Positions 45,422 through 54,313 of a DNA stretch of 64,000 bases are shown here, in pieces (position 1 is the stretch's first letter; each line of letters starts with the position of its first letter). The notes below the pieces were generated by a model, which was not told where the DNA came from, did no database searches, and worked only from the letters and a program-made list of their open reading frames with translations. The stretch lies in NCBI RefSeq assembly GCF_024398015.1, contig NZ_CP073747.1:3345001-3409000 (forward strand), given 5' to 3'. A program made the translations under genes and the position numbers. The DNA comes from Kordiimonas sp. SCSIO 12610. Its GTDB lineage: Bacteria; Pseudomonadota; Alphaproteobacteria; Sphingomonadales; Kordiimonadaceae.

Positions 45422-46294
45422 TTAAGGTTCTGATTTCCAGTCTGGCGGTAGGAAAATTGTTTTGATCTTATTTCCGAAACCTTTTTCTTCTTTAATCCGC
45501 TTGAACATCCAGATAAAACCGCAGAAGAAAACAATGATTGGATTTACGCTGTTGATTGGTTCGGTAACGCCGTAAACAACCTTTTCCTTTTCTTCCTCAA
45601 ATGTGCCGAACATTCGGTCCCAGATTATTAAAATACCGGCATAGTTTTTATCCAGATATTCTGGATTGGACCCATGATGCACTCGGTGATGGGATGGCGT
45701 ATTGAATATTCGCTCAATTATTTTTGGGAACTTGCCAATCACCTCGGTATGCAGGGCTGTTTGATACAGCTGGACAACGATTTCTGCGAACAAAATGAGG
45801 AATGGGTTAAACCCTAGCATCGCAAGAGGAATATGGAAGAAAACCGGAATAAAGCTATCAAGTGGGCCCAACCGGTAGGCGACCGATATATTGAAGTAGG
45901 GCGAACTGTGATGTACCGCATGTGTTGCCCAGCCAAAACCCACCCGGTGCATAAAACGATGTTCCCAGTAATAGATGAAATCGGCAAGAACGATACAAAT
46001 TATGATAGTCCAGCCGTTAATGGGTAGCTGTGTTAGGCTTACATTTTCATAGAAATAATAGAAGATTGAAAGATACAATAGCCCGATAGTGAAGTTAATA
46101 CCAATTGACGCCGCAAGCGTAACGAAATTAGCGACCGCATCACCAAGGATATTTAATTTCAAGGATTTTTTGATCATCAATCTGATGAATTCAAAAGCTA
46201 AAAAGATCAATGAAAGCCAAAAGAAATTATCACCAAGCCACAATTCAAGGCCGTAGATATCGGTTTCTGAAAACTCTATGGATAAGAACGACAT
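45422..46294 (-). CDS. Sterol desaturase/fatty acid hydroxylase family protein
   Basis: 290-residue membrane protein with about five hydrophobic segments. The di-iron histidine clusters of the family are visible: YYWEHRFMHR, THAVHHSSPYFN and SHHRVHHGSN. The family includes sterol C-5 desaturase, hydroxylases of fatty acids or sphingolipid-like lipids, and carotenoid hydroxylases; which lipid it uses is not decided by sequence. It starts eight bases after the DUF2141 gene on the same strand and its operon lies across a 34-bp palindrome from a TetR gene. Confidence 0.9.
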   Translation of the reverse strand: MSFLSIEFSETDIYGLELWLGDNFFWLSLIFLAFEFIRLMIKKSLKLNILGDAVANFVTLAASIGINFTIGLLYLSIFYYFYENVSLTQLPINGWTIIICIVLADFIYYWEHRFMHRVGFGWATHAVHHSSPYFNISVAYRLGPLDSFIPVFFHIPLAMLGFNPFLILFAEIVVQLYQTALHTEVIGKFPKIIERIFNTPSHHRVHHGSNPEYLDKNYAGILIIWDRMFGTFEEEKEKVVYGVTEPINSVNPIIVFFCGFIWMFKRIKEEKGFGNKIKTIFLPPDWKSEP

Positions 46295-46302
46295 ATGATG
46301 CC

Positions 46303-46758
46303 CTATCGATAATAATGTAATTTAACAGAAATGTGGGCCATTCCATCCTTTACGGTAACGGCAGCCTTATTGAAACTAGGTTGGTCAAGGCCGCGCAAAG
46401 CGCCCGAAGTGCCGTAACCCTCTAATGGTATTTCACCCTTAAAATCCATAACACCATTGTTGTTAGCGTCATGAAACAAAGCAACCGCATATTTGCCGTT
46501 CGGTACGGGCGACAAGATAATCTGCTGTTTTTTATCATTTGCTTGCACACTAATACTGGCGAAAGCGCGCTTTGTATCCTGTGCATCAAAGCTAGCCATG
46601 TCATTATAGACCACAAGCAATAGCTGCCCGGACTCTGCTTTAACATTATTAATTGCGATTTTCAGGCCGTTGTTTTCTTGCTGCCCGGTTTCCGCCGAAA
46701 CGGGCAATGAGAACATAAAACTTATGAGAAGACATTTGAGCACGGTGATTAATTGCAT
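46303..46758 (-). CDS. Secreted DUF2141 protein
   Basis: 151 residues from the ATG at 46758, with AAGGA eight bases upstream, starting a signal peptide (hydrophobic run ending VSAETG). The core strands VPNGKYAVALFHDANNNGVMD and FPLEGYGTS-type end match DUF2141, a small beta-sandwich of unknown function. It precedes the hydroxylase gene. In-frame codons back to 46827 would run into the operator and are not used. Confidence 0.85.
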   Translation of the reverse strand: MQLITVLKCLLISFMFSLPVSAETGQQENNGLKIAINNVKAESGQLLLVVYNDMASFDAQDTKRAFASISVQANDKKQQIILSPVPNGKYAVALFHDANNNGVMDFKGEIPLEGYGTSGALRGLDQPSFNKAAVTVKDGMAHISVKLHYYR

Positions 46759-46802
46759 TATGCTATTTCCTTTATGATCAAGTTTGACAATAAATAGGAG
46801 GA

Positions 46803-46836
46803 AATAATAAATTGTCAATACTGACAATTTATTATT
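46803..46836. promoter_or_regulatory. 34-bp palindromic operator between TetR and DUF2141 genes
   Basis: AATAATAAATTGTCA (46803-46817), ATAC, TGACAATTTATTATT (46822-46836): perfect 15-bp arms. Promoter-like pairs overlap it on both strands: forward TTGACA at 46784-46789, and reverse TTGACA within the right arm with a 17-base spacer to ATTTAT. The nearest gene is the TetR regulator. Confidence 0.75.
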
Positions 46837-46841
46837 GTGAA

Positions 46842-47426
46842 ATGGCTAGACCGAGTATCAAGCAAGAGCGTACTGAAGAAATTCTCGATGCATTTGAAAT
46901 ATGCGTTGCAAAATATGGTGTTGAAGGATCGACTCTTGAAAAAATTGCCGAACAAGCAGGCCTGCGTCGTAGCCTGTTACGTCATTATATTGGCAACCGC
47001 GAAGCGTTACTTTCGTCACTTGTGAAGCGATTCATTAACAAATCCCACCAACAATCTGACTATATGAAGTCCCTCACAATCAGCCAACCCGCACATGTGC
47101 TAATAGATTTTCTCTATAATCGGTCTGCAGAGCAAAATATGTTCGCCTTAACTGCCCAATCATTAATTATCGCAGCTAATGAACGAGATGACTTGAAAAA
47201 TACTTTGAAAATTTGGATGGAAGATTTTGTTGAAACACTCGAAGATATTTTAAGAACCATCCACAAAAATAACACGGACGAAAATTACAAATCTATTGCC
47301 GTTGGCATTGCAGGTATCTATTCGAACTATGCTTCCCTCGCTCCACTCGGGGGCTTATCCGGACTTGAAGGACCGTCACGAAAAGCGAGCGAATATTTAA
47401 TAAACAGCCTTGATGAGTCCCAATAG
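46842..47426 (+). CDS. TetR-family transcriptional regulator
   Basis: 194 residues from the ATG at 46842. N-terminal helix-turn-helix with GVEGSTLEKIAEQAGLRRSLLRHYIGNREAL, the classic TetR DNA-binding pattern, then a helical ligand domain of about 130 residues. It is probably a repressor that binds the 34-bp palindrome six bases upstream of its start. The likely target is itself and the divergent DUF2141-hydroxylase operon. The inducer is unknown; the neighbour suggests a lipid. Confidence 0.9.
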   Translation: MARPSIKQERTEEILDAFEICVAKYGVEGSTLEKIAEQAGLRRSLLRHYIGNREALLSSLVKRFINKSHQQSDYMKSLTISQPAHVLIDFLYNRSAEQNMFALTAQSLIIAANERDDLKNTLKIWMEDFVETLEDILRTIHKNNTDENYKSIAVGIAGIYSNYASLAPLGGLSGLEGPSRKASEYLINSLDESQ

Positions 47427-47480
47427 GCCTATTTACGTACCATAACATTCGCTTATCTATAAGGCAGCAAAGGAAATAGT

Positions 47481-48131
47481 ATGCAGTTAAAAATCGATCC
47501 AGCACTCGCTGACCTTGGAATAGCGCTAAACATTGGCATGCTGGATTATGATGTAAAGGTTGCGGCATCAACCGATAGCTTGTTCACGACAATGCGTGAA
47601 GCCATGAGCTTACGTATCGATGAATTAATGGGGGAAGCCGCGTCCAGTGACCCAGTGATCGCAGGCATTCGGGAAGCATTTAGAAAAACCGGCAAAGACC
47701 CAAGCCGCTACCGCCCTTCCTCTGAAGCAATCACAAGGCGCGTCCTTGCTGGCAAAGGGATATCAAGCATCAATAATGTTGTTGATTGCGGTAACCTTGT
47801 CTCCCTGATGACAGGGATTCCGGTTGGTTGTTATGATACCGATAAAATCAACGGCGATATAACCCTGAAAATCGCTGGGCCAGGTGAACTTTACGAAGGC
47901 CTTGGTCGCGGAGATGTAAACCTTGAAGGGCTACCCGTGCTTGCCGACGATACGGGCCCTTTTGGTACGCCCTATTCCGATAGTATCAGAACGCCTGTTG
48001 GGCCGGACTGTACTAAGCTTACCTTCATTTTATTTGGCCTAAACATCGATATCGAACATGTGGAAGCCGCAGCAGAAATAGCTGACACATTGATCACCAG
48101 TTTTTGTATCAACAATGGCGATGAGGTATGA
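47481..48131 (+). CDS. B3/B4 tRNA-binding domain protein
   Basis: 216 residues. The sequence matches the B3/B4 editing domain of phenylalanyl-tRNA synthetase beta: RKTGKDPSRYRPSSEAITRRV, VVDCGNLVSLMTGIPVGCYD and GPFGTPYSDSIRTPVGPD. Stand-alone copies occur in many bacteria and may clear mischarged tRNA or act on D-amino acids, but no activity is established. AAAGGAA is about seven bases upstream. A TTATCTATAA sequence at 47453-47462 lies in front. Confidence 0.85.
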   Translation: MQLKIDPALADLGIALNIGMLDYDVKVAASTDSLFTTMREAMSLRIDELMGEAASSDPVIAGIREAFRKTGKDPSRYRPSSEAITRRVLAGKGISSINNVVDCGNLVSLMTGIPVGCYDTDKINGDITLKIAGPGELYEGLGRGDVNLEGLPVLADDTGPFGTPYSDSIRTPVGPDCTKLTFILFGLNIDIEHVEAAAEIADTLITSFCINNGDEV

Positions 48132-48199
48132 CAGACTATCCCTTGCAAAAGCTCGCCTTGAGCTATAAACCTTCAGTAGTATTTTAGGGGGATATCTGC

Positions 48200-49600
48200 A
48201 TGCGTACATTCATTTTAGCACTATTTTTTATCATTATTTCAAAGGCTATAGCGGCACAGCAACAGCCTTTTCCGCTCGATATCAAAATGCAAAATATGCA
48301 TTTAACGATGGAGATGTTTCTAAGTAATCAGATCAAAAACAGGGGCATTAGTGCTGCTGCATGGTTGCGCTTTAGAAATACATCAGAGTTACCCATTCAA
48401 GACGTAACTCTCCTTCTTAATCCAGGCCTTAATGTTACAAAGGTTGTCGGAGTTAAAAACAGAAACTTATCATTTCAGTCTAACATTGGTGATGTATCCG
48501 GTGACACGTTCAACCTCAACGTCATTAAGGTAAAGTTAGCCTCGCCCGTTGCCCCCAATAACAGCACAGAATTCTCCGTGCAATATAAGGGGGATTTAAA
48601 ATCTCTGGCTTTATTTGCAGACCATCTTCCGAACGATATTCTGAAACCCGATTACACAATGGTGCGTTTCAACAGCTTTATCTATCCTGTTGTTGCCGCA
48701 CCCGACAAAAAGGCAATCAATAGCTACAAAAAGCATCAACGCTATACACCGACTGCTAAAATTACTGTACCTCAAGGTTACTCCTTAGCTGGAAATGCTA
48801 TTGAACGTAAAAGAGTATTATCTGGGACACGAGAACAGATCGAACTGCGCGGCAGTGAACCTTCATACGGGTTTATTTTAGGACTAAGTCAATTTACCAA
48901 ACTGACAACATCAAATACAACACACTATTTTCTACCCGAAAACCGTGATGCCGCAATGACAGCAAACGCTGAATTGTTAAACATTGCAGAGACATATAAC
49001 CAGTTATTAGGACCAAGTGGTTCAAATCGAAAATATATTGTAAGCGAGCTGAATAACGCATTCGCAGAGGAAAGCGGGCAAGGGTTTGATTTTATTTCTT
49101 TCGGTGACTACAGCAAAACCAATTTCCAAAAACAGTTAGCTTCGCTTTGGCAAATCAAAAACTACACAAGCAATGATCATGGTTGGCATATAGCACTAAC
49201 ACGTATGCTGGAAGACCATGACAAAATAGGCCCATTAGGCACAACCAGTCTTGATGTTGTAAGAACGGCATTTGAAACAAACCCCAAACTACAGAAATTG
49301 CCACTGAAAAAATACGCAGAAAAAGGAAACGCTGCCGTTTCAACAGCGAACTATACTTTAATGTTCGCTATGCTGCATGAATCACTAGGTGATCAAAGTT
49401 TCTGGCAACTTATGTATGGTTTTCGCAGTGAATTTGGCGACTTTGGAGCCAGCGACGAAGACCTGCTTGAATATTTGAAGGCAAATATTAAAGATAAAAA
49501 AGTTCGCAAATTGGTGATCGACTGGATGAACAAGGGCCGTATAATGAAGGCACTTGAAAAAGCTGATAGTTTCGCTTCCCTGGTCGAAAGCATTAAATAG
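48200..49600 (+). CDS. Secreted M1-family-like protein without zinc motif
   Basis: 466 residues with a signal peptide (FILALFFIIISKAIAAQ). The C-terminal part follows the M1 aminopeptidase layout: a region that should hold HExxHxW reads QLASLWQ at 312-318, then a Trp-bearing helix, then TANYTLMFAMLHESLGDQ and FWQLMYGF, as in the M1 family C-terminal segment. The zinc ligands are missing, so it is a probable inactive member with a substrate-binding or structural role. The start has an AGGGGG upstream. Confidence 0.65.
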   Translation: MRTFILALFFIIISKAIAAQQQPFPLDIKMQNMHLTMEMFLSNQIKNRGISAAAWLRFRNTSELPIQDVTLLLNPGLNVTKVVGVKNRNLSFQSNIGDVSGDTFNLNVIKVKLASPVAPNNSTEFSVQYKGDLKSLALFADHLPNDILKPDYTMVRFNSFIYPVVAAPDKKAINSYKKHQRYTPTAKITVPQGYSLAGNAIERKRVLSGTREQIELRGSEPSYGFILGLSQFTKLTTSNTTHYFLPENRDAAMTANAELLNIAETYNQLLGPSGSNRKYIVSELNNAFAEESGQGFDFISFGDYSKTNFQKQLASLWQIKNYTSNDHGWHIALTRMLEDHDKIGPLGTTSLDVVRTAFETNPKLQKLPLKKYAEKGNAAVSTANYTLMFAMLHESLGDQSFWQLMYGFRSEFGDFGASDEDLLEYLKANIKDKKVRKLVIDWMNKGRIMKALEKADSFASLVESIK

Positions 49601-49615
49601 CCCAAAGGACATAAA

Positions 49616-50443
49616 ATGGCATATGAAACGCTGAATGTAGCAATTGATGGCCACGTCGCTCATGTTGCACTTAATCGCCCCGATAAATTAAATGCGATGA
49701 ACAGCGTATTCTTTAAGGAAATTAAAGACGCCTTTGAAAACCTTGACCACGATCCCAATGTTCGGGCGATTATACTCTCAGGGAACGGCAAACATTTTAC
49801 CGCAGGTCTCGACCTCAAGGAAAATGATGCCGTTATGGGAACCAAAGATCAGGACCCAGCCCGAGAGCGCGAAAAACTGCGCCGCCATATCTTGTGGCTA
49901 CAAGACTGTTTTTCGGTCATTGAAAATGCGAATGCGCCCGTAATTGCAGCCATTCACGGCGCGTGCATTGGTGGCGGTATCGATTTGATTTCAGCCTGCG
50001 ATATTCGTGTAGCAAGCTCAGACACGTGGCTTTGCATTCAGGAAATCAACGTTGCAATTGTTGCTGACCTTGGCACCCTTCAGCGCATGAACGGCCTGGT
50101 GCCACAAGGGATTTTACGCGAATGGGCGCTGACCGGCAGAAAAGTAGCCGTTGAAGAAACACAGCACTTTGGCCTGATGAATTATGTCGAGCCTTCAAAA
50201 GATGAAGCGCTCGCCAAAGCTCAAGAAATCGCCGCAACAATCGCGAGCAAAAGCCCAGTTGCGGTTACAGGTACCAAAAAAGTACTTATTCATGCACGTG
50301 ATCATGATGTGCAGGACGGGCTCGACTATGTCGCGACCTGGAATAGCGGCATGCTACTGGGTAATGATTTGCCCAAAGCAGCGATGGCAGCCCTGAAAAA
50401 GGAAACACCTGAGTTTGAAAACCTCTTGGTTGACAAAGATTAA
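49616..50443 (+). CDS. Crotonase family protein, dienoyl-CoA isomerase-like
   Basis: 275 residues. Crotonase motifs: GKHFTAGLDLKEN, AAIHGACIGGGIDLISACDIR, and INVAIVADLGTLQRM. The Asp in ADLGTLQRM sits where delta(3,5)-delta(2,4)-dienoyl-CoA isomerases (ECH1) place their catalytic Asp. It would help degrade polyunsaturated acyl chains. It follows the M1-like gene by 15 bases; an operon is possible but no functional link is clear. Confidence 0.85.
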   Translation: MAYETLNVAIDGHVAHVALNRPDKLNAMNSVFFKEIKDAFENLDHDPNVRAIILSGNGKHFTAGLDLKENDAVMGTKDQDPAREREKLRRHILWLQDCFSVIENANAPVIAAIHGACIGGGIDLISACDIRVASSDTWLCIQEINVAIVADLGTLQRMNGLVPQGILREWALTGRKVAVEETQHFGLMNYVEPSKDEALAKAQEIAATIASKSPVAVTGTKKVLIHARDHDVQDGLDYVATWNSGMLLGNDLPKAAMAALKKETPEFENLLVDKD

Positions 50444-50550
50444 TCACCTTTAAGCGACCAGTACAAAAAAATCGTGCATAAACGATCAGGGCACTTTATA
50501 TAGCCGTACATTCCAATTGCAGACCCTAAGTTAGAGCGGGAAACCCAACC

Positions 50551-51195
50551 ATGTCTATACATGTGAAAATTTGTGGGATTACTGATGCCGAAACAGCAAA
50601 TATTGCTGCGAAGGCTGGTGCTCGCTGGCTTGGTTTTGTATTCTTTGAAGCATCCCCCCGTGATGTAAGCCTTCAAAACGCTATGAAAATGCGACCGCGG
50701 CTTCCGTCCAGTGTTGAACGTGTTGGTGTTTTTGTCGACGCGCCCTTCTCACGCATTGAAGCTGCTGTTGACGCACTTGACCTTGACTATGTTCAATTAC
50801 ACGGCCTTGAGTACCCGTCGGACGCAAAACGCATCAGGGACCAATTGGGCGTTTCAGTGATTAAAGCGTATGGAATTCGAGAGGAAAATGACCTCGATCA
50901 AGCGGCGCAATTCGACGATGTGACGGATCTTAGCTTATATGATGCGAAACCACCACGCGGTGCTAAACTACCGGGCGGTAATGCCATAAGTTTCCCCTGG
51001 CGAATCATGCAAACAAGGTCCATTTCAAAACCTTGGCTTTTGGCAGGCGGGTTGACCTCAGTAAACCTTCAGGAAGCAATTGAAGCAAGCGGCGCTGCCG
51101 CAGTTGATATTTCCTCCGGAGTAGAGAGCGCACCCGGCGTTAAGTCCCATGAGAAAATCCAAGAATTTTTAAATGCTGCCAAAGCAATCACTTGA
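50551..51195 (+). CDS. trpF: Phosphoribosylanthranilate isomerase
   Basis: 214-residue TIM barrel in tryptophan synthesis. Catalytic Cys8 in VKICGIT, the loop GFVFFEASPRDV, VQLHGLE, and LAGGLTSVNLQEAI and VDISSGVESAPGVKSHEKI at the C-terminal phosphate site. It is followed by trpB 87 bases later and trpA, a common alphaproteobacterial order, with trpC and trpD elsewhere. Confidence 0.96.
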   Translation: MSIHVKICGITDAETANIAAKAGARWLGFVFFEASPRDVSLQNAMKMRPRLPSSVERVGVFVDAPFSRIEAAVDALDLDYVQLHGLEYPSDAKRIRDQLGVSVIKAYGIREENDLDQAAQFDDVTDLSLYDAKPPRGAKLPGGNAISFPWRIMQTRSISKPWLLAGGLTSVNLQEAIEASGAAAVDISSGVESAPGVKSHEKIQEFLNAAKAIT

Positions 51196-51282
51196 ATAAA
51201 TGAATGAAGCAGATCAGTTTTGAGCAAAGATGGTAACTGGCATACCTCATTCAAAATTGACTGATGAAACAGGTACAAAACT

Positions 51283-52497
51283 ATGAATACTCAAGTTAAC
51301 AGCTTCACACAGGGACCAGATGAAAAAGGCCATTTTGGAAAATATGGCGGGCGTTATGTCTCTGAAACCTTGATGCCACTCGTCTTGAATGTAGAGAAAG
51401 CCTACAAAGAAGCCATCCAGGACCCAAGTTTTATCGAAGAACTGGATGAACTAAACCGCGTGTATGTTGGCCGCCCAAGCCCGCTTTACTTCGCAGAACG
51501 CCTTACAGAAGAATTAGGCGGCGCTAAAATCTATTTCAAACGCGAAGAATTAAACCATACAGGTGCCCATAAAATTAATCATGCGATTGGGCAAATTCTA
51601 CTTGCCCGCAGAATGGGGAAAACCCGCATTATCGCCGAAACCGGTGCTGGTCAGCACGGTGTTGCAACCGCAACGGTCGCAGCTCGTTTTGGCTTGAAAT
51701 GTACAGTCTTCATGGGTGCAACCGACATTGAACGACAAAAGCCAAATGTGTTCCGTATGAAATTATTAGGCGCTGAGGTTCGCCCGGTAACAAGCGGATC
51801 TTCAACGCTTAAGGACGCCATGAACGAAGCACTACGTGACTGGGTCACAAATGTTCATGACACCTTCTATATTATTGGCACTGTTGCAGGCCCCCATCCC
51901 TATCCAATGATGGTACGGGATTTCCAAAGCATTATTGGTCGGGAGACCAAAGTACAAATGATGGAAGCGGAAGGGCGCCTTCCCGATACGCTAATTGCCT
52001 GTGTTGGCGGCGGATCAAACGCTATTGGCCTTTTTCATCCATTTTTGAACGATACAAGCGTTCGCGCGATTGCAGTTGAAGCGGCAGGTTTCGGTGTCGA
52101 CACAGACAAGCATGCGGCCTCCATAACAGGTGGTACACCGGGTGTTTTACATGGAAACCGCACCTATTTGCTTCAAAACGAAGACGGACAAATTCAAGAA
52201 GCCCACTCAATTTCCGCCGGCCTTGATTATCCCGGCATTGGCCCGGAGCATGTCTGGCTTCATGAACAAAATCGCGTTGAGTATGTTGGTGCGACAGATG
52301 ATGAGGCCCTACAGGCATTTCAACTTTGCTGCAAAACTGAAGGGATTATCCCTGCCTTGGAGACAAGTCACGCGCTTGCACACATCAGTAAAATTGCACC
52401 TGATCTGCCAAAAGATCATATTATCGTTCTCAATCTTTCTGGCCGCGGCGATAAGGATATATTCACCGTCGCTGACGCCCTCGGCGAGGAGATATAG
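51283..52497 (+). CDS. trpB: Tryptophan synthase beta chain
   Basis: 404 residues. PLP lysine is Lys97 in [11 protein letters not shown]; other signatures are [45 protein letters not shown] and SGRGDKD. It condenses indole with serine. trpA starts two bases after its stop, so the alpha-beta complex is made from one message. Confidence 0.98.
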   Translation: MNTQVNSFTQGPDEKGHFGKYGGRYVSETLMPLVLNVEKAYKEAIQDPSFIEELDELNRVYVGRPSPLYFAERLTEELGGAKIYFKREELNHTGAHKINHAIGQILLARRMGKTRIIAETGAGQHGVATATVAARFGLKCTVFMGATDIERQKPNVFRMKLLGAEVRPVTSGSSTLKDAMNEALRDWVTNVHDTFYIIGTVAGPHPYPMMVRDFQSIIGRETKVQMMEAEGRLPDTLIACVGGGSNAIGLFHPFLNDTSVRAIAVEAAGFGVDTDKHAASITGGTPGVLHGNRTYLLQNEDGQIQEAHSISAGLDYPGIGPEHVWLHEQNRVEYVGATDDEALQAFQLCCKTEGIIPALETSHALAHISKIAPDLPKDHIIVLNLSGRGDKDIFTVADALGEEI

Positions 52498-52499
52498 GC

Positions 52500-53327
52500 A
52501 TGAGTAGATTAGAAGCAAAATTCACTGAACTACGTGCAGCAAACAAGGCGGGCTTTGTCGCATTCATAACAGCTGGTGACCCCAATTATGACACTTCACT
52601 GAACGTACTAAAGGGCCTACCAAGCAAGGGGGTTGATATTATCGAGCTAGGTATGCCGTTTACAGATCCCTCTGCCGATGGTCCAGCGATTGACCGCGCC
52701 GCACAGCGTGCCCTCAAGGGCGGGATGTCACTCGCAAAAACCTTGGATATGGTTCGAAGCTTCCGTGAAGATGATCAGGATACCCCAATTGTGCTTATGG
52801 GGTATTTCAATCCGGTTTTCGCTTATGGGATTGAAAAATTCGCATCAGACGCAGCCAGAGCAGGCGTAGATGGCTTAATCATTGTTGATTTACCCCCAGA
52901 AGAAGACGAAGAACTAAGACTTCCTGCGAATGCGGCAGGCATTAACGTTATTCGTCTGGCCACACCAACATCAGATGATGTTCGCTTACCCAAGGTACTA
53001 GAGGGTGCAAGCGGATTTGTATATTATGTTGCTGTTGCAGGTGTCACTGGAGGAAAATCTGCGACAGAGGGTGACATTCAAAATGCAATTACCCATATAA
53101 GAAAGCATACCGATCTGCCAGTTGCGGTTGGCTTTGGCATTAAGACGCCTGAGCAAGCTGCTATCATGGCAAAATATGCGGACGGCGTTGTTGTAGGCTC
53201 GGCAATTGTTTCAATGATCGAAGATGGCATTGACCCTGATGGGTCAACAAAGACTGATTTGGTTGACGATGTGCTCGATTTTGTTAAAACGCTCTCAGAT
53301 GGGGCGCATTCTGGACGAAACGGCTAA
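52500..53327 (+). CDS. trpA: Tryptophan synthase alpha chain
   Basis: 275-residue TIM barrel. Catalytic Glu49 and Asp60 lie in [42 protein letters not shown] and [13 protein letters not shown] are typical of the family. Cleaves indole-3-glycerol phosphate and passes indole to TrpB. accD follows after 62 bases. Confidence 0.97.
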   Translation: MSRLEAKFTELRAANKAGFVAFITAGDPNYDTSLNVLKGLPSKGVDIIELGMPFTDPSADGPAIDRAAQRALKGGMSLAKTLDMVRSFREDDQDTPIVLMGYFNPVFAYGIEKFASDAARAGVDGLIIVDLPPEEDEELRLPANAAGINVIRLATPTSDDVRLPKVLEGASGFVYYVAVAGVTGGKSATEGDIQNAITHIRKHTDLPVAVGFGIKTPEQAAIMAKYADGVVVGSAIVSMIEDGIDPDGSTKTDLVDDVLDFVKTLSDGAHSGRNG

Positions 53328-53389
53328 AACGCGCTAAAGACAAGATACAAACCAAACAGGCGTCGCGGTCTGAACAAGGGAGAAATGCA

Positions 53390-54265
53390 ATGAGCTGGCT
53401 CACCAATTATGTAAAGCCTAAGTTGCAGAAAGTGCTGAATTCCAAGGAAACTCCGGATAATCTTTGGCATAAATGTAAAAACTGTGGCCAAATGATTTTT
53501 CAGAAAGAGTTTGTTGCAAACCAATATGTCTGTGCACACTGCGACCATCATGATCGTGTACCACCGACAAACCGGTTTGACGCGCTGTTTGATAATAAAA
53601 ACTATGAACTTATTGAACTACCCTCGGTTAAACAGGACCCGCTTAAGTTCCGCGACACCAAAAAATATACTGACCGCCTAAAAAGCGCCCGTAACACCAC
53701 TGGTGATGAAGATGCCATCAAAGTTGCTGTGGGGAAAATTGGCGGTCAGGAAACCGTTGTTGCTATCCAGAACTTCTTCTTTATGGGGGGGTCAATGGGA
53801 ATGGCTGTTGGCGAAGGTATCATTGCTGGTGCTCGCCATGCGCTTAAAATCAATGCACCCTATGTGATGTTTACAGCGTCTGGCGGTGCTCGTATGCAAG
53901 AAGGTATTCTCTCCTTAATGCAAATGCCGCGTACAACAGTTGCTATTCAAATGCTCCGCGATGCTGGCCTGCCATATCTTGTTGTTCTAACTGATCCAAC
54001 ATCAGGCGGTGTCTCTGCTTCCTACGCGATGCTCGGCGATGTTCAGATCGCGGAACCAGGTGCCATGATTGCATTCTCTGGTCCGCGTGTTATCGAACAA
54101 ACGATACGCGAAAAATTACCGGATGGTTTCCAGCGCGCTGAGTATCTCCTTGAGCATGGCATGGTCGATATGGTTACCCATCGTCATCAATTACCGGAAG
54201 AACTGGGTAAAATATTGACACTTTTGATGGGCGGTCGCCATAGAGGGCTTAAGGCCGCTGAATAG
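53390..54265 (+). CDS. accD: Acetyl-CoA carboxylase carboxyltransferase subunit beta
   Basis: 291 residues. N-terminal C4 zinc ribbon in [13 protein letters not shown] and [11 protein letters not shown], followed by the carboxyltransferase domain with [19 protein letters not shown] and [18 protein letters not shown], the acetyl-CoA and carboxybiotin sites. First committed step of fatty acid synthesis with accA/B/C encoded elsewhere. folC follows by 48 bases, a frequent pairing. Confidence 0.98.
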   Translation: MSWLTNYVKPKLQKVLNSKETPDNLWHKCKNCGQMIFQKEFVANQYVCAHCDHHDRVPPTNRFDALFDNKNYELIELPSVKQDPLKFRDTKKYTDRLKSARNTTGDEDAIKVAVGKIGGQETVVAIQNFFFMGGSMGMAVGEGIIAGARHALKINAPYVMFTASGGARMQEGILSLMQMPRTTVAIQMLRDAGLPYLVVLTDPTSGGVSASYAMLGDVQIAEPGAMIAFSGPRVIEQTIREKLPDGFQRAEYLLEHGMVDMVTHRHQLPEELGKILTLLMGGRHRGLKAAE

Positions 54266-54313
54266 CCGGACCACCCGGACAATAAATACCTGCCATTTAA
54301 TAAAGGCCTAGAA

